Counted from the first letter of the stretch, positions 45,593 through 56,166 are shown. The stretch is 64,000 nucleotides of DNA from Sepiola atlantica (GCA_963556195.1 OY744519.1:111502145-111566144), one strand, 5' to 3'. A program made the numbers and translations. The notes: generated by a model not told the origin, from the sequence alone.

Positions 45593-46046
45593 CTTTTTAA
45601 TGTGCTAGATAGCACTTAATATTGATCAACGTAGAGGTGCACAATTAGAGCATACCATTGAACAGTGATTTTTTTAGAGGGAGGGTCACTTTGTACCATA
45701 TTATGATCCTTGAGATTATTTATACTACGTTTTGGCAACACGCTCTCTGTAAATAGAAAGTGTGGTTGCTGAGACTTCCTGTAATTTCAATATAATCTCT
45801 ATTTTAATAAATAGCTACAATTATTTTTAGAAATTTTCCATGTCACTTTTCTTTTACATAATATATATTTGAACATTTTGTATATATTAATTTTTTCTCT
45901 CCAATTTATTCATTTTAGTCATTCTCAATTATTCGATTTTAGTTCTGACGTGTTAGGAGTGAGAACCAGTCAGCTGTTTTTCTCACATCATTTGTTCCCT
46001 TCATATTTGCCCTCAGTGGCAAAATTAATTTTATTATAAACTAGAT

Positions 46047-46074
46047 GTTCCTACCCGGCGTTGTCCGATAGTGT
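46047..46074. repeat. 'cccggcgttg' motif
   Basis: 'cctacccggcgttgtccgat' after 'aactagatg'; compare 7112 and 47400. Confidence 0.4.
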
Positions 46075-46099
46075 ATTTACTTGAAATTTTATTTTAAGA

Positions 46100-46245
46100 G
46101 TTTATAAGACTATAATAATATCATATATGAAATATTGTATTCAATGCTGGCCACGAGGAGCATGAACTAGACATGAGAATTAAGATTAGGAGACATCTAA
46201 AGAAAAATTACGAAACTAATAAAGGGAATAAAAGATCTCACAGTC
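46100..46245 (+). pseudogene. Tiny CR1-like LINE fragment
   Basis: Pieces 'MKYCIQCW' and, in another frame, 'KITKLIKGIKDLT' match the 'LEYC.Q.W.P...' and 'RATKLI.GL.DL.Y' boxes of CR1 LINEs. Very short, with frameshifts; moderate confidence only. Confidence 0.45.
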
Positions 46246-46250
46246 ACACA

Positions 46251-46691
46251 GGAGGGGTGGGAGTGTTAGTGAATTTGTCTTAAGGTGGGAGAGAGGGGAG
46301 GGGGTGCTGAGGTTTTTGTAGTGGTGAGGTGTAGCATGGATTTTGAGGGGCTGGGGAAAAGAGGAGGGAAAGGGGGAACTCTGTGTCTTTGGTATGTAGT
46401 TAGTAACATAGTTTTAGAAAAAAGATTTTAAAAAATCAAGATAATTTGAAAGTAGGCGGGGTGGGTGGGTAAAGAAGTAGTCGAAAGGGTGAGATGGTGA
46501 GGGGAGATTTTGTTGTGCTTAAGTGTGAAATTTTTGGAGGGTAGGGGTATTGACCAGCTGGCTATGTAAGGAATGTGAGAATATAAGTGAGTTAGAAGGA
46601 ATGTGTTGAAATGTGCTGTGAACATGACAATAAAGTGAAGGAAAAGAAAGAGAAGGAGAAAAGTGATATTAATTTTGGCGAGAAATAGGTG
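46251..46691 (-). repeat. PLE 3' UTR repeat, copy 2
   Basis: Near-identical to 41097-41536 but without the hammerhead-bearing tail or coding remnant. It is flanked on the left by the CR1-like fragment. Confidence 0.85.
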
Positions 46692-47340
46692 TTTTATAAA
46701 CACGGTTAGAATTCTGAGGTTTAACTACTTTACTCGAGAAAACAATGCAACATGACCTAATTAAGACGTTCAAAATAATGGCATTCTGAAATATGGAACA
46801 CAGTTTGTTTTTTTTAAATATTTACTTGCATTGATGTTTATAAACTTCCAGGGTAATAAAGTTTTTTTTTTAAATATTTACTTGCACTGAAGTTTAAAAA
46901 CTTCCAGGGCAATAAAGATTTCAAAAACCTGGTATACATTTTCACACTAATTATCTAATCTAGTAAAACATAGTATTATTGTTAATTATTTAAAAGAATG
47001 AAATGGATAATTTCAGAATAAAGTTAAAAGAATAAATTTACAAATGCAATTTTTGTAGTCTATCAGATGAAATATTTAAGCAAATTTGATGTGTATTATA
47101 TATTCTATAAGATTGTGGATAGATAGATATATAGATAGACTAAAAATAATTGCATTTGTAAATTTATTCTTTTAACTTTATTTCTGAATGTATTCAGTAT
47201 ACACGGAGGAAGACCGAAGGAACGGGCGAAAATTTTGTTCTTTTAGAAAAAAGTTTTTATTTAAAAGAAATTTTGTATTCCTATAAGTCAACAAATAAGA
47301 CATAAATAGAGAAAAGATATAAGCATTTAAATATTTTTCA
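46692..47340. other. Unassigned DNA with short duplications
   Basis: A ~60-bp direct duplication occurs ('aatatttacttgcattgatg' near 46818 and a variant near 46877). An inverted pair 'aaaagaataaatttacaaat' / 'atttgtaaatttattctttt' lies at about 47026 and 47154. No gene. Confidence 0.5.
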
Positions 47341-47342
47341 TA

Positions 47343-47398
<56 letters not shown>
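47343..47398. repeat. (TA)n microsatellite
   Basis: TA tract followed immediately by 'cagctgtgcggactcggcgt', a relative of the 'cccggcgttgc' motif. Confidence 0.95.
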
Positions 47399-47401
<3 letters not shown>

Positions 47402-49020
47402 CTGTGCGGACTCGGCGTTGCCCACGTTCCATTACTTTCAAATTTGGGGTATATGTTACGACGCTCAGCTGAGGCGCGAACGGGGTCCAAAAAAAGAACG
47501 AGAAAGGGTTTAAAAACATAAATTTGCAACAAGTGAAGTTGACCTACGACGAGAATAGATATTTTCTACTTACCTATGTAATTTGTTTTTATTTTTACGT
47601 ATTATAAATTGGTTTTCATTAGATGTAAAAAAAAATTTCTTGTTTATTTTTCCACTAAATTCAAAATGGCGTCTACACGTGCATTCGTTAGTAACCCCCC
47701 CCCCCCAAATCGGGCATTTTTTTTTACATGTTCAGTGACAAAACTATTGAGTTCTAATAAATAGCGGTTGTAACGGTCTAAAAATACAAACAAATATCAC
47801 ATGCAAGTTTGAAACTAACTTTTACAGCTTACAGTTACTTTTATTTGTTGTATATTTGTTTTTTTAGCGTTTTTACTCTGCTGAGTCTCGTAAAAGATGC
47901 CCCAAATTTGTTTTGTAAATATTTCTATTTTCTATAACCAGTCCTTCTTTGCTAGGTTCTCTATCTTAGCTAAAAGAGCAAATAAGGAACACTAACTAAA
48001 ACATAAGAGTTATTACTCTGAGCTGATTTTTCTTTTTAGGTATTTATTTTAAAATATTTTCATATTAGAAAACTACCAAACCAGATTGAGTATTTTAAAA
48101 AAAATAAATTGTAGTGAAGTATGTTAATTTATTGTCAATAACATGGTACAAACATAATAAATTCAAATTAAAGTTTGATTTATCAGTATAAATGTTATCT
48201 AGGTCCAACTTGTAAAATCGGGTCGACATAATTTTAGATATTAGAATATATATTTTTATTAAAAATAAATTCATTAAAAATCGAAATTGTATCATGGATT
48301 AAAATAAGAGATATCCAAAGAGGATTAAATGGATTTAAAACATTTTTTTTTCAAAATATAGATTTTATTTATTAGATCTATTTAACACAGTAGCTGGTGA
48401 ATACATATTTACATTTTTTTCTTTAAATCAAGAATCGTTCAAATTTCTGGTTAAACAAAAACTTACACATCAACAAAAATACTTATATAAATACATATAT
48501 AAAAAGTGTATCCTTACCATTTATAATGTTGTAAAACATCGGCCCGTAAGCGCTTATTATAGCAAAATTTTACATTTTTTTAATAAGGAATATTATTTTA
48601 AAGAATCCTTTCAAATTATTTCTTTCTTGTCAAAGTAAAGAAAGCATCTTGAAGACAACTTCAAAATTAATTGCAAAGAATTTGCAACAACATATTTTTA
48701 AATATCGTGTCAAGTTCTGACAATTTTGATTCTGCAGCATATTTTCAATGCAGACTCGTTTTTGTAAAAATTGACAGTTGTTAAAATGGAAACTCGTTGA
48801 GCAAATATGGAAAAGTCTAATTAGAAAACTTGTTTTATGAAAAATGAGGATTTTTTTTTCTGAATTTCCATATTATTATTACAACATTTTTTTTTTTTGA
48901 TGAGTTGGTTGGTTAGTTAGTCTGTCAGGCTTCAGTTTAAAAATAGGATTTTCATCGCTAACCGAGAAGATAAGATGGACACATGTATTTTTACGTACGT
49001 CCCAACATTATAAGAAGAGC
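47399..49020. other. Unassigned AT-rich DNA
   Basis: 48650-48735 is homologous to 58625-58705 ('aagaatttgcaa', 'atcgtgtcaagttctg'), so a dispersed repeat is present. A C-run lies at 47695-47706. No gene. Confidence 0.4.
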
Positions 49021-49025
49021 TGTCC

Positions 49026-49228
49026 CTATTTACTTGTCTCCTCATGAGAGCAGAGTAAGACACAAGGTTGGTTTTTAATCTGGGGAAAATCCAGCTCCCC
49101 AAAAAGAGGCAGTTTGGATTGTGACAAAAATGAAAATTGACAACCTAGAAAGATTTCTCTTTCACTGAGCAAGGATAGAAAAGATGAAGTATCGTATCAG
49201 AACAGATACTACACTTTGCTTCTAGCCA
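49026..49228 (-). mobile_element. U2-SINE-S copy 5
   Basis: Tail 'ctatttacttgtctcctc', 'agagtaagacacaaggttgg', body 'tgtgacaaaaatgaaaat' and head complement 'cagatactacactttgctt'. Only about 35 bp separate it from the next short SINE in the same orientation. Confidence 0.8.
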
Positions 49229-49264
49229 ATTCTAATTTCTAATTTAAATCCAGCTAATTGTTCC

Positions 49265-49450
49265 TTATTTACTTGCCTCCCAACGAAGGCAGGGATAGAC
49301 ACAAGGTCGATCTTTTAATGTGGGGAAAACCCAGTTGCTAAAAAAAAAGGCACTCTGGATTAGGAGACAAATAAAAATTGTCTCAGTCTAGAAGAATCTC
49401 TCCCTAACCGCCTGAGGACAGAACAGATACTACACTTTGATCCCAGCTCG
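49265..49450 (-). mobile_element. U2-SINE-S copy 6
   Basis: Tail 'tatttacttgcctcccaac', 'gatagacacaaggtcgatc', body with 'gacaaataaaaattgtc' (a small hairpin) and head complement 'agatactacactttgatccc'. The head is the best preserved of the short family. Confidence 0.82.
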
Positions 49451-49639
49451 AAGGATCTGCCGATCGGTCTGTCACACTTAGAAATAGCATTTTCATCGTT
49501 AAATGCAAAGATTGAATAAAAACATTTTAGATGTGAGCAAGAATCTGTGGACTGTTTCAAATAATATTTTTGCCTTACTGTCAAGCTTACGTTTGAAATA
49601 GAATTTTTCCATCTCTCCACACGAACCTCTGTTCGTCCA

Positions 49640-50035
49640 TCAGTTGCTCTGTTAAGCTGTCACACTTTGTTGCATCCCTTTGCTTTCTTTACAAGTACTT
49701 ACATGAAATGTGTTAACTTGCTGCACTAATACACCCTCAACATAAATACCCATGATCTACCCGACTAGCAGCAAAATCGCACCTCTTCACTGTAGAGGTT
49801 CCTAGATGCCAGAAGATTTTCTACTCTGATAGCTTCTTTTCTTGGACCGCTTGCCTTTTGGAATTATCTTTCTGCTTACTGTTTCCCAAACCGTACCAAC
49901 ATGTAGAAACTTAAATGTAATGTGAACGAATAGCTTGCTGTCCAACTCTCCACTCAGGTTGCTCCCAATAAATCTGGCCCTTATCACAGTAGCCCCTTAT
50001 GCTTCAGTGGCAATATGCCTTATTTGAGGTGACAA
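49640..50035 (+). pseudogene. LINE (Jockey/CR1-type) terminal fragment and 3' UTR
   Basis: Starts with broken text equivalent to 'CCIPLLSLQVLT' (compare 'VASLCLFYKYFHG' in the 39530 copy). It then has the 3' UTR 'ccaacatgtagaaacttaaa', 'tgtaatgtgaacgaata' and 'cttcagtggcaatatgcc'. Same family as 152-955 and 39530-40255. Confidence 0.75.
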
Positions 50036-50925
50036 CAACAGAAAACACAGATTGAGTGAGTGTATCTTAAGAATGCATTCTTGTTTACTTGTTAATTGTT
50101 TCAGGTAGAGAAAATTTACTTTTCAAAAGTTTGGATTCATAATGTTACTAGCTGTATGTAGCCAGCATTGCCTGCTTGTGTATTTACTTGTAATTTGTTT
50201 TGCTTCGTTTTTTTAACTATGTCTTTTTCTTTTCAATTTTTTTTGTTCCAATCAAAGGGAAGTAATTAATAATAATTTTTAAGGATGGCAACCATTTAAA
50301 GATAATTCCTACCCGGACAAAGTATTTTCTGGAAGAAACTAAATCGAATTATATTTTATTCTTCTTAACAACATGCTTCAACGATCTGCAAGAAAAACTG
50401 ATGAATAAGAATCAAATATTGCTTTTGTAGGAAGAAAACTATTGATAACAAAGAAACGATAAGGAGACTGACTTTACTTTATATATTAGATGGCTTTGTT
50501 TTTATGAACTCTTCTATTATGACAATATTGTATTCTCGGTTTATTGCAACATAAGATGAGTTATAACACCAAAACTACAACACAGTGACCTTTGCAGTCA
50601 GAAATGTAACAAAGTACTCATGCGTTCTACTGAATGACTTATGAAATTAATTAAGATAAACCAATTATGTTTGTAACGATAGCAAGAAACTGTCAGTGTG
50701 AAAACTGCAGATAGGAAAATTACTGTTGAGATAATCGCCAGTGAAAACTTGATTAATCCTAATCCCAAAAGCAAAAACTTAATATTATAATGAAGGTCTC
50801 TCATTATTTATTTTATTTTCTCAATAACCAGTAGTAAGCAAAAGAAGAAAGTGATTTCTCAGAATTTAATTCTGAATAAATTTTAAGATTAATTTAATAA
50901 AAGTGTCTATTTAAACACTTTTTTC
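50036..50925. other. Unassigned DNA
   Basis: No gene recognised. A diverged 'actagctgtatgtagccagc' and 'attgcctgc' motif occurs at 50148-50177. Confidence 0.35.
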
Positions 50926-51258
50926 CTCAGCCTTTTGGCTGAGATCAAAGTGTAGTATCTGTTCCGATGGATGCTACACCCTTTAGACCGGTACCATCTT
51001 GGTTTTCGGGCCTTGATTCCGCGGGTCTGAGGTATTGTTCTGTGCAGTCCTAGGAGGTCCACCCTCCCAGGCTTTGCCTTCTCACCCTTTGCGAAGGGGT
51101 TAGTTTATTGCTAATCGCCTGAGGCGCCCCTACCAGGGAATGCCGACAGAGCTGACCAGGCATTTTTGTAGGCCAGAGTGCTCTACCTTTAGGGCGCTGG
51201 CTTTTCAATCCCACTTTCCGATCTTGTGTCACATCTTACCGCTGTAGGAGGGGGATCA
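50926..51258 (+). mobile_element. U2-SINE-L copy 4 (longest U2 head)
   Basis: The 5' end 'ctcagccttttggctgagat' and 'caaagtgtagtatctgttcc' aligns with U2 snRNA from about nucleotide 8 to 45 (stem-loop I and the GUAGUA branch-site recognition region), with one inserted A. Past this the sequence diverges from U2 into the SINE body: 'gaggtccaccctcccagg', 'cccctaccagggaatgcc', 'cgatcttgtgtcacatctta' and tail 'taggagggggatc'. No canonical U2 stem-loop II or Sm site, so it is not a functional U2 gene. Confidence 0.88.
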
Positions 51259-52240
51259 AAAAAATAAAAAAAACACTTCAATAAATTAAATCGATATATT
51301 AGAAAATAATAAACTGAAAAGAAACAAAAATGAATGATTAAATTTAATTTATCGATGGAAAATATTATGTAAATAAACTATGTGTTTCCTTTTTTTACGC
51401 TTTCAAATTAACCTATTTTCCCAAGCTCCACATATTTTTAAACCGTTACACATGAGACAAAATTCCGTTTTGCGGTCCTTTTTTCGAATTGTTTTGTTGT
51501 TTTTACAATAAGTTTCAAATCATCACTTTTTCTGAAGACGTTCATTGACCCAAACGAAACCGGTCAATTTCTTGTTTGTTTATATTTTTCTTGTGTTTAA
51601 TTTTTTTTCTGTTTTGTCTTTCACTACATGTTATTTTATGACATAGTGCGTATTTGATCCCCATAAACTACTTTCTATACCATTTTCCCTTTTTCTATTA
51701 CTTTCACCTGGTAAAACACATAATGACCTACAGAGAACTGGATGTTGATCCTGCGACATCTAAATAAAAAGTGCTTAAAAATGGTCCGTATGCAAAGAAC
51801 ATTTTCTGTAAAATCAATAAATATATAAATATTTATTTTTAACACAATCAAAGTTCTGTTCGGTGATCACCTGATATTTCGCCAAGTTTATAAAAAAATG
51901 AGAAAATCCTCAAATGAAACCAGTAGGATTTCGATGTCAGAGTCTGTTCATGTATTTCACGGCGCCCCACTTCACCTTACAAACCCCAGGTGTCAAAGAA
52001 CACTCAAGTATCCCTTCCGTCTTTTTCTTTTTCGCTCACACCTATGTTGAACTCTAATCACAGTGACTAATACTAAGCCTTCCACACATCCATGCTACTA
52101 TGCTCACACGTCTTACTATAAACAGATACACTTATGCCCTGCTATAGACAGCCACATCTACATATCATATAGATCACATTCAAACTTCACAACAAAGTTT
52201 TATCAATCTAAACGATGCTTAGTCACAAAAAAATATTTTT
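51259..52240. other. Unassigned DNA containing a hammerhead-like motif
   Basis: No gene. The motif at 51525-51575 is listed separately. Confidence 0.35.
51525..51575 (+). ncRNA. Hammerhead-like motif, weak
   Basis: CTGAAGA (51532-51538), one extra C, helix II GTT/AAC (51540-51542 with 51553-51555), GAAA (51556-51559), self-complementary ACCGGT (51559-51564) as helix III, then C51565. The helix I partners are poor (T-rich against 'aattt'). The layout equals that of the PLE-tail motifs, so it probably marks another PLE end. Confidence 0.4.
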
Positions 52241-52247
52241 TATGGTT

Positions 52248-52290
52248 CCGTGGCTTTTTGGCTTAGATCAAAGTGAAGTATCTGTTCTCG
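52248..52290 (+). mobile_element. Orphan U2-like head
   Basis: 'ggctttttggcttagatcaa' followed by 'agtgaagtatctgttct' matches the U2/SINE head, but no SINE body follows. It is either a 3'-truncated SINE or a U2 pseudogene fragment. Confidence 0.65.
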
Positions 52291-52309
52291 ACATCTTAGC
52301 GATATTTGG

Positions 52310-53015
52310 CACTTTACTAAAGCCGAAAGTAAATTATCTCCCTTGAAAATGAAATTCTAAATAACTTTTTAAACGATATCATTTTTTAAAATAAAATCTC
52401 TTTATCTCACATTATTTATAATTTTAATAATAGTAGCATTCATTGCGTATGAAATAAAATTGACAATACAAAGTAGAAAGGTATATTACAGAATATTAAT
52501 TTATTAAAAATTAAAAATAAATAAATATGCAAGTAAGCAAAATGGAGCTTGTTTTGAGTGAGTAGGGGATGTTTATACATAGGGTATTTCAATATATTCT
52601 TATATGATTAGAATGAAATAATTTATTTACCTCCTCGTCAGGAAGTTAGGCACAAGGCCAGTTTTATCTTACTCCCACAAGGTAAGATGTGACCCAAGGT
52701 CGGGTCGGGAAAGTGGGGCTTGAAAAGCCAGCACCCGAGAAGGTGAGCACTCTGGCCATTAAAAATTGCCTGGGCAGCCCCGTCGGCATTCCCCGGTAGG
52801 GGCGCCTCAGGCAGTAAGCAATAAACTTACTCCTCCCCAAAGAGGGGAGGCAAAGCCTGGGAGGGTGGACCTCCTAGAACTGCACAGGACCGTCCCATAG
52901 ACCGGCGTAAGTCAAGCCCCGAAGGCCAATACAATACCAGTATCCATCGGAACAGATACTACACTTTGATGCCGAGAAGAGTGGATAGGTGGAAAAAACT
53001 TTCGTATTTATTCAT
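52310..53015 (+). repeat. Dispersed repeat R2, copy 3, interrupted by a SINE
   Basis: 52480-52620 shares 'cagaatattaatttatta' and 'aataaatatgcaagtaag' with copies 1 and 2. The R2 terminus 'aactttcgtatttattcata' occurs at 52995-53014 on the other side of the SINE, next to (TA)n. The SINE thus appears to have inserted into R2. Confidence 0.5.
52626..52970 (-). mobile_element. U2-SINE-L copy 5
   Basis: Very well preserved body ('gaggtccaccctcccaggc' and 'cccctaccggggaatgcc' on the minus strand), both tail blocks, and head complement 'cagatactacactttgatg'. A short deletion removes the left strand of the 12-bp stem next to the head. Confidence 0.88.
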
Positions 53016-53084
53016 ATATATATATATATATATATTAATATTAAGTAAATAATATTAAATTATTTTTACTAACATATGCCAGCG

Positions 53085-53210
53085 TTTCAAGCTTTCACCC
53101 CCATCAATGTAGGGAATGATAATTTCAGACGGTCGCAAGGCTTGAACCCCTGCTACAAAATCAACCTAGACTCCGCAAGCAAGCGTCATAACCATACGAC
53201 CACGAGATAT
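53085..53210 (-). mobile_element. tRNA-headed SINE candidate
   Basis: The minus strand has a pol III A-box-like 'tggttatgacgc' (plus 53183-53194) and a B-box 'gggttcaagcc' (plus 53139-53149) about 35 bp apart, in a 75-bp tRNA-like head. A ~50-bp body follows. Direct repeats containing 'aataatattaaattattttt' and 'ccagcgtttcaa' flank the region (53045-53090 and 53385-53430). This looks like a third SINE type, unrelated to the U2-headed ones. A decayed tRNA gene is the alternative. Confidence 0.55.
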
Positions 53211-53523
53211 GACCACGAAGGGAATTTAAATTCTATTTATGCGAAGGGAGGCACACATAAAAAGACTGACTAGAGTATTCAACAAACGTTGTCTTATAGC
53301 TACGTGTCAGTCTATTTTTAACATCCCGAACAGGGCTCAACTTCAATCTTATTAAATGGGCTTATAACAATATTAATTTAAGGTAAATAATATTAAATTA
53401 TTTTTACCTAGATACACCAGCGTTTCAAATTAATTGTATTCTTTACCGTTTAGGAAGTGGAAAATACGAACACCTCTGTTTCTATCGCCAGTAAAAAACA
53501 ATAACAAAAACTATGTGTATGTA

Positions 53524-53530
<7 letters not shown>
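53211..53530. other. Unassigned spacer with flanking direct repeat
   Basis: Contains the second copy of the ~48-bp direct repeat at 53380-53430; otherwise nothing recognised. Confidence 0.4.

Positions 53531-53578
<48 letters not shown>
53531..53578. repeat. (TA)n microsatellite
   Basis: About 23 TA units. Another tract is at 53878-53919. Confidence 0.95.
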
Positions 53579-53582
<4 letters not shown>

Positions 53583-53871
53583 GCGTATTAGTGGGTTCCC
53601 CCACATGGTAGTTTTCTCTTTTCTTTGTTTGAGTTCACCCAAAAATAAACCACTGTATAGTGTAGGTTTTTTCAAGACACTTTAATCCAAGAACTCTTTG
53701 TGAATTTTTCTGATGATTTTGTAATGTTGCAGAGATGATATTAACATAAAAATGTTGTTTGGCACAAGACAAATGAAACGGGCCGTAAAAAATATATCTC
53801 ACAGAAATGCTATGTTTTTTGAAAATGTGAAAAAATAAAAATAAAAACATGGTTATTAGAATATAATATGA

Positions 53872-53923
<52 letters not shown>

Positions 53924-54114
53924 CTTTGTATCTGCTTTTCGTATTCTTTTATTTCTTGTGTATTATGTACTTCCACCACACGGACATGCACGTAAACATC
54001 CACACACACATGCACACACGTTTCGTCAGTTTAGTTAGTTTAATTTTCTTTGAATTTATTGATATAGTTTTTATTTATTATTTTACATTAAATCTCTCTG
54101 TGTATATAAAGTTA
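53579..54114. other. Unassigned segment between (TA)n tracts
   Basis: The 300-bp piece 53579-53877 is bounded by TA tracts on both sides and holds 'cctttaatccaagaactc'-type unique text. It may be an element inserted into TA DNA, but no partner is in the window. No gene. Confidence 0.35.
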
Positions 54115-54560
54115 GATATGTGTATATGTTTATATATTTCTATTAATAGGATTCACTCCTAACTAATTAACCTATCATTATGAATTTTGCAACACAGCTG
54201 CTAAGAGTATGGGTGGGTACTGTGGGATGTATTTAGTTTTGATACAAAGGGGTTGATACAATAGGGGGTCGAAGCCCTTTGTAATAATTCAGACACCTCT
54301 GATTTTTATGAAATTTTAACAATAGGTATAAGACATCAATTAATAAATATTCTCCAAATTTCAGTTTCTTTTGAGTATTTAAACAGGGTTTTAGGGGCCA
54401 TAATATGGGCGCAACTACAATCAAACAAGTTTCTTTGGATTTTAATTACTTAAGCATAAAATTTTAGAGATTTTCTAGAATAAAAAAATCATGTAATGAA
54501 TTTTAATCCAAAATTGGAATAAGTATTTTAGACATAAGGGTTAGTCATAGTTTAGTGAAA
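54115..54560 (+). repeat. Dispersed repeat R1, copy 4
   Basis: Matches copy 1 from 'aggattcactcctaac' to 'ggaataagtattttagac'. The best alignment is with 16320-16820. Confidence 0.75.
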
Positions 54561-54904
54561 CCGGCATGTCGTAGATTTACCAACTCAAAAATCTAAAATT
54601 ACACAAAATACAGCTGATAACTGTCACCAATGGGTCGAAACTTCAATTTTCAACCGATCAGTATAGTTTTATTAGATGTATTTTTGTTTACTTTTCGGTT
54701 TGTTAGTTGTTCTACGATATCGCCGTTTAACTTCGATTAAAGTCCGGCGCCATTTTGAATATGTCGGGTTTACAAGACCCAGAAGGCAAAGAGAAATATG
54801 TAAATAAAAGCGCTTTAAAATACTTTAAAACACAAACAAATTAAGCAGGTAAGTAGAAATGTAACTTTTCTTGGCTTTGGTAACAGTGATTTGTTGACTA
54901 GTTG
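54561..54904. other. Unassigned spacer
   Basis: No gene recognised. It includes 'gtccggcgccattttgaata', which is more GC-rich than its surroundings. Confidence 0.35.
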
Positions 54905-55355
54905 TTTTTTTGGTGCTTGTACAGATTAGCGTGCATATGAAAAACGCTGAAAATCGCAGTTCCAATTAAATTAACCGGAAAACTCTTTGATATACTTATG
55001 TATCAAACAAAAATAGGTTTGTACACCAAAAATTAGCAAAAAACTATCGAGTAGAATTGTAATAAAAAATAAAAGTCCGTTATATCATTTAATCGGGTTC
55101 GCCATTGATTCGAGCGCAAAACACGAAATTCAGGGGGAGGTAACCCAGTCTGGCATATTAACACGTAATACATCAATTGCAGCCATCAAAATACGATGAA
55201 ACTGATTTTTATTTTTAATTAAATTTCTACTCGATAATCTTTCCTACTTTTTGGTGAGGATACTGATTTAAATCTGCTGCGTAAGTATATGATACTTTTT
55301 TTTGTGGTATTGATAATTTAATCCGCACGCTTCTCTGTACAAGCACCGTTTTTTT
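54905..55355. repeat. Foldback element FB7
   Basis: Outer arms 'ggtgcttgtacagattagcg' (54913) and 'cgcttctctgtacaagcacc' (55329) are inverted. Inner arms carry 'ctatcgagtagaattg' and its inverse 'aatttctactcgataat'. Arms are about 150-170 bp, diverged. Confidence 0.65.
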
Positions 55356-55423
55356 TTTATCACCCCTTTTTTTTTTCTCTGTTGGAAATTGGTAACAACC
55401 AGGGTTTTTTTACCCCGCCTAAT

Positions 55424-55708
55424 AAACCGGTATCGTCCGGGCCTTTGGGTCTGGATTTACGCCGGTCTATTGGGGGTTGCCGGTCCTGTGCAGTTCTAGG
55501 AGGTGCACCCTCCCAAGCTTTGTCTCCTCTCTTTGGGGAGGAGTAAGTTTATTGCTTACTGTCTGAGGCACCTCTACCGGGGAATGCCGACGGGGCTGCC
55601 CAGGCAATTTTTAAAGGGCCACAGTGCTCACCTCTCGAGCGCTGGCTTATCTAATCCCACTTTCCCGACCTTGTGTCACATCTTACCTTGTGGGAGGTAG
55701 ATAAATAA
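55424..55708 (+). mobile_element. U2-SINE-L copy 6 (head missing)
   Basis: Starts within the 12-bp stem ('aaaccggtatcg') and runs through the full body to tail 'cttgtgggaggtagataaat'. It is flanked by 'aattggtaacaa' on both sides (55387, 55708), so it is 5' truncated but has a target duplication. Confidence 0.82.
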
Positions 55709-56054
55709 ATTGGTAACAATCTCGGCCTTTTGTCCGGGATCAAAGTTTAGTATCTGTTCCGATGAATACTGCACCCCATAGACTGGTATTGTCTTGGCCT
55801 TCGGGGCTTGATTTACGCCGGTCTATGGGTATGTCCTGTGCAGTTGGCTTTGTTTCCCCTCTTTGGGGAGGAATAAGTTTATTGCTTACTGTCTGAGGCG
55901 CCCCTACCTGGGAATGCCGACGGGGCTGCCCAGGCAATTTTTAAATGACCAGAGTGTTCAACTTCTCGAGTGCTGGTTTATCAAATCCCACTTTCCCGAC
56001 CTTGTGTCACATTTTACCGCTGTGGGAGGTAGATAAATAACATTGGTAACAATC
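55709..56054 (+). mobile_element. U2-SINE-L copy 7 with perfect 13-bp target duplication
   Basis: The target duplication 'attggtaacaatc' is at 55709-55721 and 56042-56054. The head 'tcggccttttgtccgggatc' and 'aaagtttagtatctgttcc' starts directly after the duplication. The body shows the stem 'cccatagactgg'/'ccggtctatggg' around 'ggccttcggggctt'. A ~25-bp deletion removes the 'aggtccaccctcccag' block. Confidence 0.9.
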
Positions 56055-56115
56055 GCCATAATTTCATTTTCATTAAAATAATTTACATCGAAAGTAACAT
56101 TTATCAAAAGTGTTC

Positions 56116-56166
<51 letters not shown>

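Noticed and set aside
46428..46703. Conserved small protein shared with 41273-41470
   Set aside because: The two loci are ~97% identical over 440 bp of PLE 3' UTR, so the shared frame needs no coding explanation.
50926..50985. Functional U2 snRNA gene
   Set aside because: The match stops near U2 position 45; stem-loop II, the Sm site and the 3' stem-loops are absent, and the same head occurs on many SINE copies.
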